From: Bhargavaea cecembensis
Lineage (GTDB): Bacteria; Bacillota; Bacilli; Bacillales_A; Planococcaceae
Assembly (NCBI RefSeq): GCF_000826125.2
Contig: NZ_LN651372.1
Coordinates: 257,862-303,900, forward strand
DNA: 46,039 nt
Direction: 5' to 3'
Shown here one piece after another: positions 26,492 through 41,264 of this stretch. How positions within the stretch are numbered: the first letter of the stretch is position 1; every line of letters begins with the position of its first letter. The notes beneath the pieces are model-generated. The model searched no databases. It was not told the origin of the DNA and saw nothing but the letters and a program-made list of their open reading frames with translations. Made by a program: the position numbers and the translations under genes.

Positions 26492-26860
26492 TTACAGTAC
26501 TTCCGGAGCCAGTGAAATGATTTTCATGAAGTTCTCGTCACGCAGTTCACGTGCGACTGGTCCGAAGATCCGCGTACCGCGCGGGCTCTTGTCGTCGCGT
26601 ACGATGACACATGCGTTTTCGTCGAACTTGATATAGGAACCGTCTTTCCGGCGGACGCCGCTCTTCGTGCGGACGACAACAGCCTTGACTACGTCGCCTT
26701 TCTTGACAACGCCCCCTGGTGTTGCTTTCTTCACGGTGCAGACGACGATGTCGCCGATGTTCGCAGTCTTGCGGCCGGAACCACCGAGCACTTTGATCGT
26801 GAGGACTTCACGCGCGCCGGAGTTGTCCGCGACTTTCATACGACTCTCTTGTTGGATCAT
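26492..26860 (-). CDS. rplN: 50S ribosomal protein L14
   Basis: 122 residues, exact L14 length. [20 protein letters not shown] at the start and [16 protein letters not shown] at the end. It forms intersubunit bridges with 16S rRNA. Confidence 0.98.
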   Translation of the reverse strand: MIQQESRMKVADNSGAREVLTIKVLGGSGRKTANIGDIVVCTVKKATPGGVVKKGDVVKAVVVRTKSGVRRKDGSYIKFDENACVIVRDDKSPRGTRIFGPVARELRDENFMKIISLAPEVL

Positions 26861-26893
26861 TGAGGGTACCTCCTCTCAGGGTTAAGTTCTCAA

Positions 26894-27157
26894 TCAGATG
26901 ATGACCGCTTTTTCGACAACCTCGAGCAGGCGGAAACGCTTTGTAGCGGACAGCGGGCGAGTTTCCATGATGCGGACGACGTCGCCGATCTTGGCTACAT
27001 TGTTTTCATCATGGGCTTTGTATTTCTTGGAGTATTTGACACGCTTGCCGAGTTTCGGGTGCTTTTTGTAGGTTTCAACGACAACAGTGACGGTTTTGTC
27101 CATCTTGTCGGAAACGACGCGGCCCGTATAAACTTTGCGGTGGTTACGCTCTTCCAT
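26894..27157 (-). CDS. rpsQ: 30S ribosomal protein S17
   Basis: 87 residues. [22 protein letters not shown] and [20 protein letters not shown] are conserved blocks of this OB-fold primary 16S-binding protein. Confidence 0.97.
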   Translation of the reverse strand: MEERNHRKVYTGRVVSDKMDKTVTVVVETYKKHPKLGKRVKYSKKYKAHDENNVAKIGDVVRIMETRPLSATKRFRLLEVVEKAVII

Positions 27158-27174
27158 GCTTGCAGCCTCCTTTA

Positions 27175-27799
<625 letters not shown>

Positions 27800-27801
27800 G
27801 A

Positions 27802-28458
27802 TCAGTTGCCTCCTTCCTCGGTTTTCTTCTTCTCAGGAAGGACTTCGCCGCGGTAGATCCATACTTTTACGCCGAGCTTGCCGTATGTTGTGTCGGCTTC
27901 TGCGTGAGCGTAGCCGATGTCGGCACGGAGAGTATGGAGCGGGACTGTCCCTTCGCTGTAATGTTCGGCACGGGCGATGTCGGCACCGCCGAGACGGCCG
28001 GATACTTGAGTACGGATCCCTTTCGCGCCTGCGCGCATTGTACGCTGGATCGCTTGTTTCTGGGCACGGCGGAACGAAGCACGCTGTTCAAGCTGGCGGG
28101 CGATGTTTTCTGCGACGAGTTTCGCATCAAGATCTGCACGCTTCACTTCAACGATGTTGATGTGCACACGTTTGCCTGTGAGTGCGTTGAGCTGTTTGCG
28201 GAGCGCTTCGACTTCGGAGCCGCCCTTCCCGATCACCATGCCGGGCTTCGCTGTGTGGATCGTGATGTTCACGCGGTTGGCTGCACGCTCGATTTCCACT
28301 TGGGAAAGGGATGCGTCTTTCAGTCTTTCGTCGATGAACTCACGGATCTTCAAGTCTTCATGCAGCAGTGTTGCGTAGTCCTTCTCTGCGTACCACTTGG
28401 ACTCCCAGTCACGGATGACCCCGATACGCAAACCGTTTGGATGTACTTTTTGACCCAC
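27802..28458 (-). CDS. rpsC: 30S ribosomal protein S3
   Basis: 218 residues. [21 protein letters not shown] at the N-terminus, a KH domain with [15 protein letters not shown] in the middle and the C-terminal [25 protein letters not shown]. It lines the mRNA entry site. Only 2 nt separate it from rplP. Confidence 0.98.
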   Translation of the reverse strand: MGQKVHPNGLRIGVIRDWESKWYAEKDYATLLHEDLKIREFIDERLKDASLSQVEIERAANRVNITIHTAKPGMVIGKGGSEVEALRKQLNALTGKRVHINIVEVKRADLDAKLVAENIARQLEQRASFRRAQKQAIQRTMRAGAKGIRTQVSGRLGGADIARAEHYSEGTVPLHTLRADIGYAHAEADTTYGKLGVKVWIYRGEVLPEKKKTEEGGN

Positions 28459-28461
28459 GAA

Positions 28462-28806
28462 TTATCCCTCCTTCTTCTCGGATACCACGACTGTGATGTG
28501 GCTGGTGCGTTTGTTGATCTTGCTCGCGCGGCCTTGTGCACGAGGGCGGAAACGCTTGAGCGTCGGGCCTTCGTCCACGAACACTTCGCTGACGACGAGG
28601 TTGTTGATGTCCATGTCGTAGTTGTGCTCGGCGTTTGCCACTGCGGATTTGAGTACTTTCTCAACAACCGGCGATGCGGCTTTTGGAGTCAGTCGCAGGA
28701 TAGCGACCGCTTCGCCCACTTGCTTGCCCCGGATCAGATCGACGACAAGGCGTACTTTGCGAGGAGCAATACGGACTGTGCGAGCGATGGATTTTGCTTG
28801 TTGCAT
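28462..28806 (-). CDS. rplV: 50S ribosomal protein L22
   Basis: 114 residues. [39 protein letters not shown] and [21 protein letters not shown]; the last region is the hairpin that reaches into the exit tunnel and in other bacteria is a site of macrolide resistance changes. Confidence 0.98.
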   Translation of the reverse strand: MQQAKSIARTVRIAPRKVRLVVDLIRGKQVGEAVAILRLTPKAASPVVEKVLKSAVANAEHNYDMDINNLVVSEVFVDEGPTLKRFRPRAQGRASKINKRTSHITVVVSEKKEG

Positions 28807-28825
28807 CAGGAGTACCTCCTCTCAA

Positions 28826-29104
28826 TTAGCGTTTCGTTTTCTTATCGTCGGCTCCGTGTCCGCGGTAAGCGCGTGTCGGTGCGAATTCACCGAGTTTGTG
28901 GCCGACCATGTCTTCCGTTACGTAAACCGGCACATGTTTGCGTCCATCATAGACTGCAATTGTGTTGCCGACGAAGTTCGGGAAGATCGTCGAACGGCGG
29001 GACCATGTTTTGATGACTTGCTTCTTGTCGTTGGCGTTTTGTGTTTCGACCTTCTTCATCAGGTGATCATCCACAAAAGGCCCTTTTTTCAAGCTGCGAC
29101 CCAT
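28826..29104 (-). CDS. rpsS: 30S ribosomal protein S19
   Basis: 92 residues from the ATG at 29104: [19 protein letters not shown], then [23 protein letters not shown]. The frame is open to 29140, but GGAGGCAACAAC just before 29104 marks this start. It makes a complex with S13 in the head. Confidence 0.97.
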   Translation of the reverse strand: MGRSLKKGPFVDDHLMKKVETQNANDKKQVIKTWSRRSTIFPNFVGNTIAVYDGRKHVPVYVTEDMVGHKLGEFAPTRAYRGHGADDKKTKR

Positions 29105-29164
29105 GTTGTTGCCTCCCTCCGTGATCGCCCCACGGCCCACCCCGTGAACCGTAGAGAAACCACA

Positions 29165-29995
29165 TTATTTTTTGCGGCGACGAATGATAAGATCGTTCGA
29201 TTTTGCTTTTTTCTTGCGTGTCTTGAGGCCGAGTGCAGGCTTGCCCCAAGGCGTAACCGGCGCTTTGCGGCCGATTGGCGTACGGCCTTCACCACCGCCG
29301 TGCGGGTGATCGTTCGGGTTCATGACGGAACCGCGGACTGTCGGGCGTTTGCCCATCCAGCGCGAACGTCCTGCTTTACCGATGTGGATCAGTTCGTGCT
29401 GCTCGTTGCCGACCTGGCCGATTGTCGCGCGGCATGTGCCGAGGATCATGCGGACTTCGCCGGACTGGAGACGGACGATGACGTACTTGCCTTCCTTACC
29501 GAGAACCTGTGCCGATGTGCCTGCGGAACGGACGAGCTGGCCGCCTTTTCCTGGCTTGAGCTCGATGTTGTGGATCGTCGAACCCATCGGGATGTTTTCG
29601 AGTGGAAGAGCGTTCCCCACTTTGATGTCGGATTCAGGACCGGACATGATTTCCATGCCGACCTTGAGGCCTTTTGGCGCGAGGATGTAACGCTTTTCCC
29701 CGTCCACGTAGTTGATCAATGCGATGTTGGCAGAACGGTTCGGATCGTATTCGATCGTAGCAACGCGTCCTGGAATGCCGTCTTTCCGGCGTTGGAAGTC
29801 GATGACGCGGTACTGGCGCTTGTGGCCGCCGCCCTGGTGGCGGACTGTCGTACGGCCCTGGTTGTTCCGGCCGCCCTTGCGGTGTTTAGGCGCGAGGAGC
29901 GATTTTTCCGGCTTGTCCGTTGTGATCTCGGCAAAGTCGGAAGCCGTCATGTTACGCCGGCCGTTCGTCGTCGGTTTGTACTTTTTGATCGCCAT
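29165..29995 (-). CDS. rplB: 50S ribosomal protein L2
   Basis: 276 residues. [24 protein letters not shown] at the start, [21 protein letters not shown], and the C-terminal [22 protein letters not shown] with the histidine that lies near the peptidyl transferase centre. It is needed for subunit joining. Confidence 0.98.
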   Translation of the reverse strand: MAIKKYKPTTNGRRNMTASDFAEITTDKPEKSLLAPKHRKGGRNNQGRTTVRHQGGGHKRQYRVIDFQRRKDGIPGRVATIEYDPNRSANIALINYVDGEKRYILAPKGLKVGMEIMSGPESDIKVGNALPLENIPMGSTIHNIELKPGKGGQLVRSAGTSAQVLGKEGKYVIVRLQSGEVRMILGTCRATIGQVGNEQHELIHIGKAGRSRWMGKRPTVRGSVMNPNDHPHGGGEGRTPIGRKAPVTPWGKPALGLKTRKKKAKSNDLIIRRRKK

Positions 29996-30034
29996 TGTTT
30001 TCCCTCCTCTTGTATTTTGGGTGTGTTGCGTCTA

Positions 30035-30319
30035 TTAAGCTTCGAACAGTTCGATTTCTTTGGAATCCGCCGTCAGTTTGACGATGGCTTTGCGGCGTTT
30101 GTTCGTGTATCCGCCGTAACGGCCCATACGCTTGAACTTGCCTTTGACGTTCATGATGTTGACTTTCTCGACTTTGACGCCGAAAACTTCTTCCACGGCC
30201 TGTTTGACTTGCGTCTTGTTGGCGCGGACGTCTACATCGAACGTGTATTTCTTGCTTTCCATTGCTTCAGCGGAACGCTCGGTAATGACCGGACGCTTCA
30301 ATACATCACGTGCATCCAT
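30035..30319 (-). CDS. rplW: 50S ribosomal protein L23
   Basis: 94 residues. [41 protein letters not shown]. It sits at the tunnel exit and docks trigger factor and SRP. Its start shares one base with the rplD stop. Confidence 0.97.
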   Translation of the reverse strand: MDARDVLKRPVITERSAEAMESKKYTFDVDVRANKTQVKQAVEEVFGVKVEKVNIMNVKGKFKRMGRYGGYTNKRRKAIVKLTADSKEIELFEA

Positions 30320-30942
30320 TAACCAAGCACCTCCTCTACTTTTTCGACCGCGGACTTCGTCATGACGAGCTTGTCATGGCCGACGAGGTCGAGGACATTG
30401 ATGCCGTTTGCGGAGACGACTGTGACGCCCGGGATGTTGCGTGCGGACAGTGCCACGTTTTCGTCAGGCTCGGCTGTGACGAACAATGCTTTTTTGCCGA
30501 CGGACAGGTCGCCCATCACTTTCATGAAGTCTTTTGTCTTCGGCGCGTCGAATGCAAGGCCTTCCAGTACGATGAGGCTCTCTTCGCGGACTTTCGTGGA
30601 AAGTGCGGAGCGAAGTGCAAGACGACGGACTTTTTTAGGCATTTTGTAGCTGTAGCTGCGTGGTGTCGGACCGAATACGGTACCGCCTCCGCGCCATTGT
30701 GGCGAGCGGATGGAACCTTGGCGTGCACGGCCTGTGCCTTTTTGGCGCCATGGCTTGCGTCCGCCGCCGGCTACTTCGCCGCGGTGCTTGACTTTATGGT
30801 TACCCTGGCGCAGGGAAGCGCGCTGGGAGATGATTGCTTCGAACAGGACTGCTTCATTCGGCTCGATTCCGAATACGGATTCGTTCAGGTCGAGTTCGCC
30901 GACCGAAGCGCCTGATTGGTTCAGTACGGATACTTTTGGCAT
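30319..30942 (-). CDS. rplD: 50S ribosomal protein L4
   Basis: 207 residues. The central loop [33 protein letters not shown] reaches into the exit tunnel; [14 protein letters not shown] follows. It is ordered after rplC with 18 nt between. Confidence 0.98.
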   Translation of the reverse strand: MPKVSVLNQSGASVGELDLNESVFGIEPNEAVLFEAIISQRASLRQGNHKVKHRGEVAGGGRKPWRQKGTGRARQGSIRSPQWRGGGTVFGPTPRSYSYKMPKKVRRLALRSALSTKVREESLIVLEGLAFDAPKTKDFMKVMGDLSVGKKALFVTAEPDENVALSARNIPGVTVVSANGINVLDLVGHDKLVMTKSAVEKVEEVLG

Positions 30943-30960
30943 TGTGTTGTCCTCCTTTCC

Positions 30961-31587
30961 TTACTTTTTGAGGGCTGCGCGTACTTTGACGAGCGATTTG
31001 CGTGCGCCTGGTACGTTGCCTTTGACGAGGAGCAGGTTGCGCTCTGCGTCGACTTTTACGATTTCGAGGTTTTGGATCGTCACTGTGTCTCCGCCCATGC
31101 GGCCAGGGGATTTCATCCCTTTGAAGACGCGTGCCGGGTCAACCGGTCCGAGCGAACCCGGTGCGCGGTGGAAGCGGGATCCGTGGCTCATCGGTCCGCG
31201 GGAGTGGCCGTGGCGCTTGATCGCACCCTGGAAGCCTTTCCCTTTCGTCGTTCCTGTGATGTCCACAAAATCGCCTGCTGCGAAAATTTCTACTTTGACT
31301 TCCTGACCAACTTCATAATCGGCCGTGTCTTCTCCGCGGAATTCGCGAACGAAGCGCTTAGGCGCAGTTTCTGCTTTGGCTGCGTGGCCTTTTTCCGGTT
31401 TGTTGGCGAGTTTTTCGCGCTTGTCGTCGAAGCCGAGCTGAACTGCTGCATAGCCGTCCGTTTCGTCTGTCTTCTTTTGAAGGACGACGTTCGGGGCCGC
31501 TTCGATGACTGTTACCGGGATCAGGTCGCCGTTTTCAGCGAACACTTGTGTCATGCCGATTTTTCTACCCAAGATTCCTTTGGTCAT
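30961..31587 (-). CDS. rplC: 50S ribosomal protein L3
   Basis: 208 residues. [26 protein letters not shown] at the start and the long loop [28 protein letters not shown] that approaches the peptidyl transferase centre. Spacing to rpsJ upstream is 41 nt. Confidence 0.98.
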   Translation of the reverse strand: MTKGILGRKIGMTQVFAENGDLIPVTVIEAAPNVVLQKKTDETDGYAAVQLGFDDKREKLANKPEKGHAAKAETAPKRFVREFRGEDTADYEVGQEVKVEIFAAGDFVDITGTTKGKGFQGAIKRHGHSRGPMSHGSRFHRAPGSLGPVDPARVFKGMKSPGRMGGDTVTIQNLEIVKVDAERNLLLVKGNVPGARKSLVKVRAALKK

Positions 31588-31628
31588 TCGTCACACCTCC
31601 TGCATTGTGTAAGTTGTATTGGTTTAGA

Positions 31629-32099
<471 letters not shown>

Positions 32100-32103
32100 T
32101 CAA

Positions 32104-32360
32104 TGCGAAATTCTTTTGTGGACTTTCCTGGACTTACATAGTATAACGGGTGCCGCTTCCATGCGCAAGGGAGACGGGAGTTGTTTGAAAGTTAGGTTTG
32201 TGGAAGAGTGGGGCTGCAGGGTGTGAATGAGTAGGTTGATTGCGGGGAGGATATGGGGTCTGTAGGGGTAGCGGGTGTGCGGATTGATCATGGAGAGCGG
32301 TGGACTTGCGTGCGGAGGTTGGCGGGAGGGCGGCGGTTGGCTTGTGGCAGGTTGTCGCTC
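32104..32360. other. Non-coding G-rich stretch between the S10 promoter and the repeat array
   Basis: No gene is visible. From about 32170 to 32350 the plus strand is strikingly rich in G and T with many GGG and GGGG runs, then at about 32360 the composition flips to C and T as the tandem array begins. No periodicity like that of the array is evident. Confidence 0.6.
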
Positions 32361-33180
32361 ACTGTTGCGAAATCTGCCGTCCTTATTGTAAGTCTGTCTT
32401 TCTTATTGTAATTCTCCGCTCCTTATTTTAAATCTGTCTTCCTTATTGTAAATCTGACTCCCATATTGTGATTCTCCGCTCCTTATTGCAAATCTGTCTT
32501 CCTTATTGTAAATCCGACTCCCATATTGTAATTCTCCGTTCCTTATTTTAAATCTGTCTTCCTTATTGTAAATCTGACTCCCATATTGTAATTCTCCGTT
32601 CCTTATTTTAAATCTGTCTTCCTTATTGTAAATCTGACTCCCATATTGTAATGCGTCGTTCCTTATTTTAAATCTATCTCCCATATTGTAATTCTCCACT
32701 CCTTATTGCAAATCTCCCTCTCTAATTGCAAATTTCCTCCTCTAATTGCAAATCCACTCCCCTAATTGCAAATCCACTCTTCTAATTGCAATTCTCCCTC
32801 TCTAATTGCAAATCCGCTCTCCTAATTGCAATTCTCCCTCTCTAATTGCAAATCCGCTCTCCTAATTGCAATTCTCCTCCTCTAATTGCAAATTCCCCTC
32901 TCTAATTGCAAATCTCCTCTTCTAATTGCAAATCCACTCCCCTAATTGCAAATCCACTCTTCTAATTGCAATTCTCCTCCTCTAATTGCAAATTCCCCTC
33001 TCTAATTGCAAATCCCACTCTCTAATTGCAATTCTCCCTCTCTAATTGCAAATCCGCTCTCCTAATTGCAATTCTCCTCCTCTAATTGCAAATTCCCCTC
33101 TCTAATTGCAAATCCCACTCTCTAATTGCAATTCTCCCTCTCTAATTGCAATCCCCCTCCCTGATCGCCAATCCACTCCC
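32361..33180. repeat. 41-unit 20-bp tandem array, ATTGYAA core
   Basis: The stretch consists of 41 consecutive units with the core in exact 20-bp register and no indel over 820 bp; the first and last units are degenerate. The right half (32701-33160) has the core CTAATTGCAAA or CTAATTGCAAT with C/T-rich linkers, the same family as 14651-14770. The left half (to 32700) is a diverged subfamily (CTTATTGTAAA, CATATTGTAAT, CTTATTTTAAA) arranged as 60-bp triplets; 32521-32580 and 32581-32640 are identical. Nearby blocks in the right half also repeat at multiples of 20 bp (32741-32795 and 32921-32975; 32981-33050 and 33081-33150). Spacers are not unique, so it is not a CRISPR. Confidence 0.97.
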
Positions 33181-33224
33181 CTAATTCCACTCCAGCCCCC
33201 GGCAACGTCCTTTCTCCCATATAT

Positions 33225-33249
33225 AAAGCCCCGCAGGCTGCGGGGCTTT
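33225..33249. terminator. Hairpin terminator after the Na+/H+ antiporter gene
   Basis: AAAGCCCCGC (33225-33234) pairs perfectly with GCGGGGCTTT (33240-33249). It lies 15 nt past the permease stop. The T run is short (TTT) on both strands. Confidence 0.75.
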
Positions 33250-33263
33250 CTTGCGTTGTCCGG

Positions 33264-34586
33264 TCAGAGGATCATGGCGGCGATCCAGCCGAAGAGGATG
33301 AGCGGGATATTGTAGTGCAGGAATGTCGGGACGCATGTGTCCCAGATGTGGTTGTGTTGGCCGTCGGCATTAAGTCCGGCGGTCGGGCCGAGCGTGCTGT
33401 CGGATGCCGGGGACCCGGCGTCTCCGAGGGCGCCTGCCGTCCCGATCAGCGAGAGGATGGCGAGCGTGCTGAAGCCGAATTGGATGCTGAGCGGGACGAA
33501 GATGGCGGCGATGATCGGGATGGTGGCGAATGAGGAGCCGATCCCCATCGTGACGAGGAGGCCGACGAGCAGCATGATGAGCGCGGCGGCGCCTTTGTGG
33601 TCACCGAGCAGGCCGCTTGCGGCTTTGACGAGGGATTCGACGTGCCCGGTCGCCTGGATGACGGATGCAAAGCCGTTCGCCGCAATCATGACGAAGCCGA
33701 CGAATGCCATCATTTTCATTCCCTCATTCAACAGCTCGTCGGCTTCTTTCCAGCGGACCGAACCGGTCACATAAAGGACCGCGATGCCGGCAAGCGCACC
33801 CATGATCATCGAATCGGTGCTGATCTGGGCGGCGAGCGCCGCGGCAAGGGCGAGGACGGTGAACAGGATGTTGCGCGCGGGAACCGGCTTTGCTTCTGGT
33901 CCATCCGCCGTATCGGCCGCATCGTCTGCATAGTCGCGCGGCTTGCGGTAGGAAATGAAGATTGCGACGAGCAGGCCGACCGCCATTCCTCCGACAGGGA
34001 TCGCCATCGCGGCCGGGATGTCCGCCATGTCGATTGTCAGGCCGGCGAGCTGCATCTGATTGAAGAGGACTTCATGGAAGAGAAGGCCGAACCCGACCGG
34101 CAGCAGGATATACGGAGCCGTCAGTCCGAAGGCAAGAACGCATGCAATGAGGCGCCGGTCGATCTTCAGCATGTTCAGGACATGAAGGATCGGCGGAACG
34201 AGAAGCGGAATGAAGGCGATATGGATCGGGATCAGGTTCTGGGATGAAATGGCGATGAGCAGAAGGACGAGGATGACGAGCGCCTTGGCGAGTCCCCTGC
34301 GCTCTTTCTCTCCGCCTTCCCCGACCACTTTCAGGATGAGCCGGACGAGCACCTCCGGGATGCCTGTCTTCGAGATGGCGACGGCAAAGCCCCCGAGGAG
34401 TGCATAGCTGAGCGCGATGGTCGCCCCGCCTCCGAGGCCGTCGGTGAACGCGTCGATCGTTTCATTTATGGACAGGCCGCCCGTCAGTCCGCCGGCCAGT
34501 GCGCCGACTGCGAGCGCCAGGACGACGTTCACCCGGAGCAAACTGAGCACGAGCATGACCGCGACGGCAAGGATGACTGCATTCAT
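33264..34586 (-). CDS. Na+/H+ antiporter family protein (NhaC/CitMHS-like permease)
   Basis: 440 residues and about eleven to twelve membrane helices. The family features are ALLGGFAVAISKTGIPEVLV, SSQNLIPIHIAFIPLLVPP, MGIGSSFATIPIIAAIFVPL and GDAGSPASDSTLGPTAGLNADGQHNHIWDTCVPTFLH, the latter typical of B. subtilis YuiF-type putative Na+/H+ antiporters. Transport activity is inferred from family. The ATG at 34586 with GAGAGTGA upstream was chosen over 34631, since the extension is hydrophilic and lacks a ribosome-binding site. Single-gene unit between the leu cluster and the repeat array. Confidence 0.88.
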   Translation of the reverse strand: MNAVILAVAVMLVLSLLRVNVVLALAVGALAGGLTGGLSINETIDAFTDGLGGGATIALSYALLGGFAVAISKTGIPEVLVRLILKVVGEGGEKERRGLAKALVILVLLLIAISSQNLIPIHIAFIPLLVPPILHVLNMLKIDRRLIACVLAFGLTAPYILLPVGFGLLFHEVLFNQMQLAGLTIDMADIPAAMAIPVGGMAVGLLVAIFISYRKPRDYADDAADTADGPEAKPVPARNILFTVLALAAALAAQISTDSMIMGALAGIAVLYVTGSVRWKEADELLNEGMKMMAFVGFVMIAANGFASVIQATGHVESLVKAASGLLGDHKGAAALIMLLVGLLVTMGIGSSFATIPIIAAIFVPLSIQFGFSTLAILSLIGTAGALGDAGSPASDSTLGPTAGLNADGQHNHIWDTCVPTFLHYNIPLILFGWIAAMIL

Positions 34587-34783
34587 GGAATCACTCTCTT
34601 TTCGCTTTATCGCTTTAGTATGATGAATCAATGAAGTACAGAAATTAATTTATCAGATTCGCAGTCCCGTTGTCAACCGGCGGCGTTTGTTTCCTTCGGG
34701 TTGATCCGGAATTGCCGCATGCTTCCCTCAAGCCGACGGTTTTTGGGAAGGGGGGCCGGTCCCGACCCGCTCCCGTCAAAACA

Positions 34784-34825
34784 AAAACCCGGCAAGCCGC
34801 CTCTCCGGAGGGCTTGCCGGGTTTT
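34784..34825 (-). terminator. Terminator of the ilv-leu operon
   Basis: On the minus strand AACCCGGCAAGCC pairs with GGCTTGCCGGGTT, followed by TTTGTTTT. It starts 9 nt after the leuD stop. Confidence 0.92.
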
Positions 34826-34833
34826 CCCGGAGA

Positions 34834-35418
34834 TCAGGCGTGCTGTTGCTCATACGCCTGGATCTTGTCTTCGTATTTGAAGGTGAGTGCAATTTCGTCC
34901 CACCCGTTCAGGAGCATTTCCTTCCAGTACGGGTCGATGTCGAACCGGTGGACCGTGCCGTCCGATCCGGTCACGGTCTGTTCCCCGAGATTGACCGCGA
35001 TTTCCGCCGGCTCCTCCAGGCCTTTGGCGAGGAGGGAAACGACTTCCTCTTCCGGCAGGCGGATCGGGAGGATGCCGTTCTTCAGGCAATTGTTGTAGAA
35101 GATGTCGGCGTAGCTCGGCGCGATGACCACGCGGAATCCGTAGTCCAGGATGGCCCACGGGGCGTGCTCGCGCGAGGATCCGCAGCCGAAGTTTTCCCGG
35201 GCGACGAGGATCTCGGAGCCCTCAAAGCGCGGATCGTTCAGGATGAATCCGTCTTTCGGCTTGCCGTCGGCGTCAAAACGCCAGTGATAAAACAAATATT
35301 TTCCGAAGCCGGTCCGTTCGATGCGCTTCAGGAATTCTTTCGAGATGATCTGGTCGGTGTCGACGTTGCTCCGGTTGAGCGGCGTCATGATGCTGGTCAC
35401 TTCGTTGATCGGCTTCAT
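34834..35418 (-). CDS. leuD: 3-isopropylmalate dehydratase small subunit
   Basis: 194 residues from the ATG at 35418 (MKPINEVTSIMTPLNRSNVDTDQIISKEFLK), with AAAGGAG upstream. The swivel domain of the LeuCD isomerase: ARENFGCGSSREHAPWAILDYGF carries the loop that contacts substrate, and the NCLKNGILPI block follows. With LeuC it converts 2- to 3-isopropylmalate. Last gene of the operon. Confidence 0.97.
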   Translation of the reverse strand: MKPINEVTSIMTPLNRSNVDTDQIISKEFLKRIERTGFGKYLFYHWRFDADGKPKDGFILNDPRFEGSEILVARENFGCGSSREHAPWAILDYGFRVVIAPSYADIFYNNCLKNGILPIRLPEEEVVSLLAKGLEEPAEIAVNLGEQTVTGSDGTVHRFDIDPYWKEMLLNGWDEIALTFKYEDKIQAYEQQHA

Positions 35419-35440
35419 CGGGCGGTCTCCTTTCTGCTGT

Positions 35441-36850
35441 TCATGCGTGGACGGCGGAGCGGGTCCGGACATCCGTGAATCGGCCTTCGATGGCGGCGGC
35501 AGCGGCCATCGCGGGACTCATGAGATGAGTCCGGGATCCCATTCCCTGGCGCCCCTCAAAGTTCCGGTTGGACGTGGATGCACAGCGCTCGCCGGACGGA
35601 ACGATGTCATCGTTCATCGCAAGGCACATGCTGCATCCGGATTCCCGCCACTCGAATCCTGCATCCGTGAAGATCCGGTCGAGACCTTCGTCTTCGGCCT
35701 GCTTTTTCACGGTACGTGAACCCGGGACGACGATGGCGGTGACCGACGGATGGACTTGCCGGCCTTCCACGATTTCGGCCGCTGCGCGGAGGTCGCTCAG
35801 CCGCGCGTTCGTACAGGAGCCGATGAAGACGTGCTGGATGGGAATGTCGGTGAAACGCTGCCCCTCTTCCAGGCCCATGTACTCGATCGCCCGGAGGAAG
35901 CCGTCCCGGCCCATTTCATCCTCAAAGTCGGATGCGTACGGAACATGCCCGGAGATGCCGCCGCCCATCGACGGGTTCGTGCCCCATGTGAGGAACGGTT
36001 CGATCTCGTCGGCATGGATCCGGAGCGTCTTGTCATATTCCGCCCCTTCGTCCGATGCGAGGGCGAGCCAGGCGGCAGCCGCTTCGTCGAATGCTTCGCC
36101 TTCCGGGACGTAACGGCGTCCCTTCAAATATCCGATCGTTTCTTCGTCCGGACTGATGAGGCCTGCCCGGGCGCCCGCTTCGATCGACATGTTGCACACC
36201 GTCATCCGTTCTTCCATCGTCAGTTTGCGGATGGCGTCGCCCGTATATTCGACGACGTGGCCGGTGCCGACGTCCGTCCCGAACTTCGAGATGACGGCGA
36301 GGATGATGTCTTTTGCGGTCACGCCCCGGCCGATCTCCCCATCGATGCGGATCTGCATCGTCTTCGGGCGGGACTGCCAGAGCGTCTGGGTCGACAGCAC
36401 ATGCTCCACTTCGCTCGTGCCGATGCCGAAGGCGAGCGCCCCGAATGCCCCGTGCGTGGATGTGTGGGAATCCCCGCAGACGATTGTCTTGCCCGGCTGC
36501 GTGAGTCCGAGCTCCGGACCGATGACGTGCACGATCCCCTGATCCGGATGGTCGACGCCCGCGAGCGGGACGCCGAACTCCTCGCAGTTCTCCCCGAGCG
36601 TCCGGATCTGCTTGCGCGAGACCGGGTCCTTGATCTCCTCCCGGTTGCGGGTCGGCACGTTATGGTCGACCGTCGCGAAGCAGAGATCGGGACGGCGCAC
36701 TTTGCGGCCGTTCAGCCGGAGCCCCTCGAACGCCTGCGGAGAAGTGACCTCGTGGAGCAGGTGGAGGTCGATATAAAGCAGGTCGGGCTTGCCCGGTTCC
36801 CCGTGGACGATGTGCTGATCCCAGATTTTATCGATGATTGTCTTTGCCAT
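35441..36850 (-). CDS. leuC: 3-isopropylmalate dehydratase large subunit
   Basis: 469 residues, aconitase superfamily. The 4Fe-4S ligands come from [11 protein letters not shown] and the CxxC in [44 protein letters not shown]-like blocks are present. AGGAGG lies 9 nt before the ATG. It works with LeuD, whose gene follows 22 nt later. Confidence 0.98.
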   Translation of the reverse strand: MAKTIIDKIWDQHIVHGEPGKPDLLYIDLHLLHEVTSPQAFEGLRLNGRKVRRPDLCFATVDHNVPTRNREEIKDPVSRKQIRTLGENCEEFGVPLAGVDHPDQGIVHVIGPELGLTQPGKTIVCGDSHTSTHGAFGALAFGIGTSEVEHVLSTQTLWQSRPKTMQIRIDGEIGRGVTAKDIILAVISKFGTDVGTGHVVEYTGDAIRKLTMEERMTVCNMSIEAGARAGLISPDEETIGYLKGRRYVPEGEAFDEAAAAWLALASDEGAEYDKTLRIHADEIEPFLTWGTNPSMGGGISGHVPYASDFEDEMGRDGFLRAIEYMGLEEGQRFTDIPIQHVFIGSCTNARLSDLRAAAEIVEGRQVHPSVTAIVVPGSRTVKKQAEDEGLDRIFTDAGFEWRESGCSMCLAMNDDIVPSGERCASTSNRNFEGRQGMGSRTHLMSPAMAAAAAIEGRFTDVRTRSAVHA

Positions 36851-36867
36851 GCGCTTCCGCCTCCTGA

Positions 36868-37968
36868 TTACATATACGCGAACATGATGTGGTCAGAGAC
36901 CGCTTCGCTGTCCAGCTGTTCGATGATCCGTTCCGTCCATTCTTCCGTCGTCAGGGCCCGCATGCCGTCTTCCGCGACATCCGCCGTGCGGAAGCCGTCG
37001 TCCAGGACCGTCTGCACCGCTTCCTCGATCGCCGAAGCTTCCGTGTCCATGCCGAACGAGTAGCGGAGCATCATCGCGGCAGACAGGATCGCCGCGGCCG
37101 GATTGGCGACCGACTGGCCCGCGATGTCCGGGCCGGAACCATGGACCGGCTCATAGAGGCCGAATCCGTCCGAGCGGATGCTGGCGGACGGCAGCATGCC
37201 GAGCGAACCGGTAATGACGGATGCCTCGTCGCTCAGGATGTCACCGAACATGTTCTCCGTGACGATGACGTCGAATGCGGACGGATCCGTGATGAGCTTC
37301 ATCGCGGCGGAGTCGACGAGCTGGTGCTCGACCCGGACGTCCGGGTAGGCCGCCTTCTTCTCTTCGACGACTTCCCTCCAGAGCCGGCTCGTCTCAAGGA
37401 TATTGGCTTTGTCGACGGACGTCACTTTCCCGTTTCGGACGCGCGCCAGCTCAAACGCCTTCTCGACGATGCGCCCGATCTCTTCCCGTGAATAGCTCAG
37501 CGTGTCGACCGCGCCGTCATGTGTTCGGCGTTTCGGTTCGCCAAAGTACAGGCCGCCCGTCAGTTCGCGGACGATCATCAGGTCGACGCCGGCCGCCTTT
37601 TCCTCTTTCAGCGGAGAAGCGCCGAGCAGGGCCGGAACCGCCTTCACCGGCCGGAGGTTTGCGAACAGGCCGAAATGTTTCCGGATGGCGAGGAGTCCGT
37701 TTTCCGGACGCTGCCCCGACGGGTTCCCGTCCCATTTCGGTCCCCCGACCGCTCCGAGCAGGACGGCGTCGCTCGCTTTGCAGGCTTCTGCCGTCTCTTC
37801 AGGGAACGGATTGCCGAGGGCGTCAATTGCCGCTCCGCCGATCAGTCCGTAAGTCAGCTTGAATGTATGGTTGTAACGCCGGGCAATGAGTTTCAGCACC
37901 TTGACCGCGGCTCTCGTCACTTCGGGGCCGATTCCGTCCCCGGGCAATACGGCAATTGTCTTTTCCAT
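36868..37968 (-). CDS. leuB: 3-isopropylmalate dehydrogenase
   Basis: 366 residues. Oxidative decarboxylation of 3-isopropylmalate with NAD. Seen: [17 protein letters not shown] at the N-terminus, [40 protein letters not shown] with the metal-binding aspartates, and [34 protein letters not shown] precedes the ATG. Located between leuA and leuC. Confidence 0.98.
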   Translation of the reverse strand: MEKTIAVLPGDGIGPEVTRAAVKVLKLIARRYNHTFKLTYGLIGGAAIDALGNPFPEETAEACKASDAVLLGAVGGPKWDGNPSGQRPENGLLAIRKHFGLFANLRPVKAVPALLGASPLKEEKAAGVDLMIVRELTGGLYFGEPKRRTHDGAVDTLSYSREEIGRIVEKAFELARVRNGKVTSVDKANILETSRLWREVVEEKKAAYPDVRVEHQLVDSAAMKLITDPSAFDVIVTENMFGDILSDEASVITGSLGMLPSASIRSDGFGLYEPVHGSGPDIAGQSVANPAAAILSAAMMLRYSFGMDTEASAIEEAVQTVLDDGFRTADVAEDGMRALTTEEWTERIIEQLDSEAVSDHIMFAYM

Positions 37969-38046
37969 GTTCCATTCCTCCTTATATGATGGGTTCCGGC
38001 CGCCGTCGACCCGGCCGGCTGTTCGATCCGTTCATTCCATGCGATT

Positions 38047-41260
<3,214 letters not shown>

Positions 41261-41264
<4 letters not shown>

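Noticed and set aside
32403-32699. Repetitive 98-residue minus-strand protein with a 20-residue repeat
   Set aside because: The amino-acid repeat simply mirrors the 60-bp DNA triplet. No ribosome-binding site was found and the frame ends where the subfamily changes.
32361-33180. CRISPR array
   Set aside because: The units are contiguous 20-bp repeats; the linkers are themselves similar C/T-rich sequences and there are no unique spacers, no typical repeat of 28-37 bp and no cas genes.
33106-33315. 69-codon plus-strand frame at the end of the 20-bp array
   Set aside because: Starts within repeat units and runs into the antisense of the permease gene; not coding.
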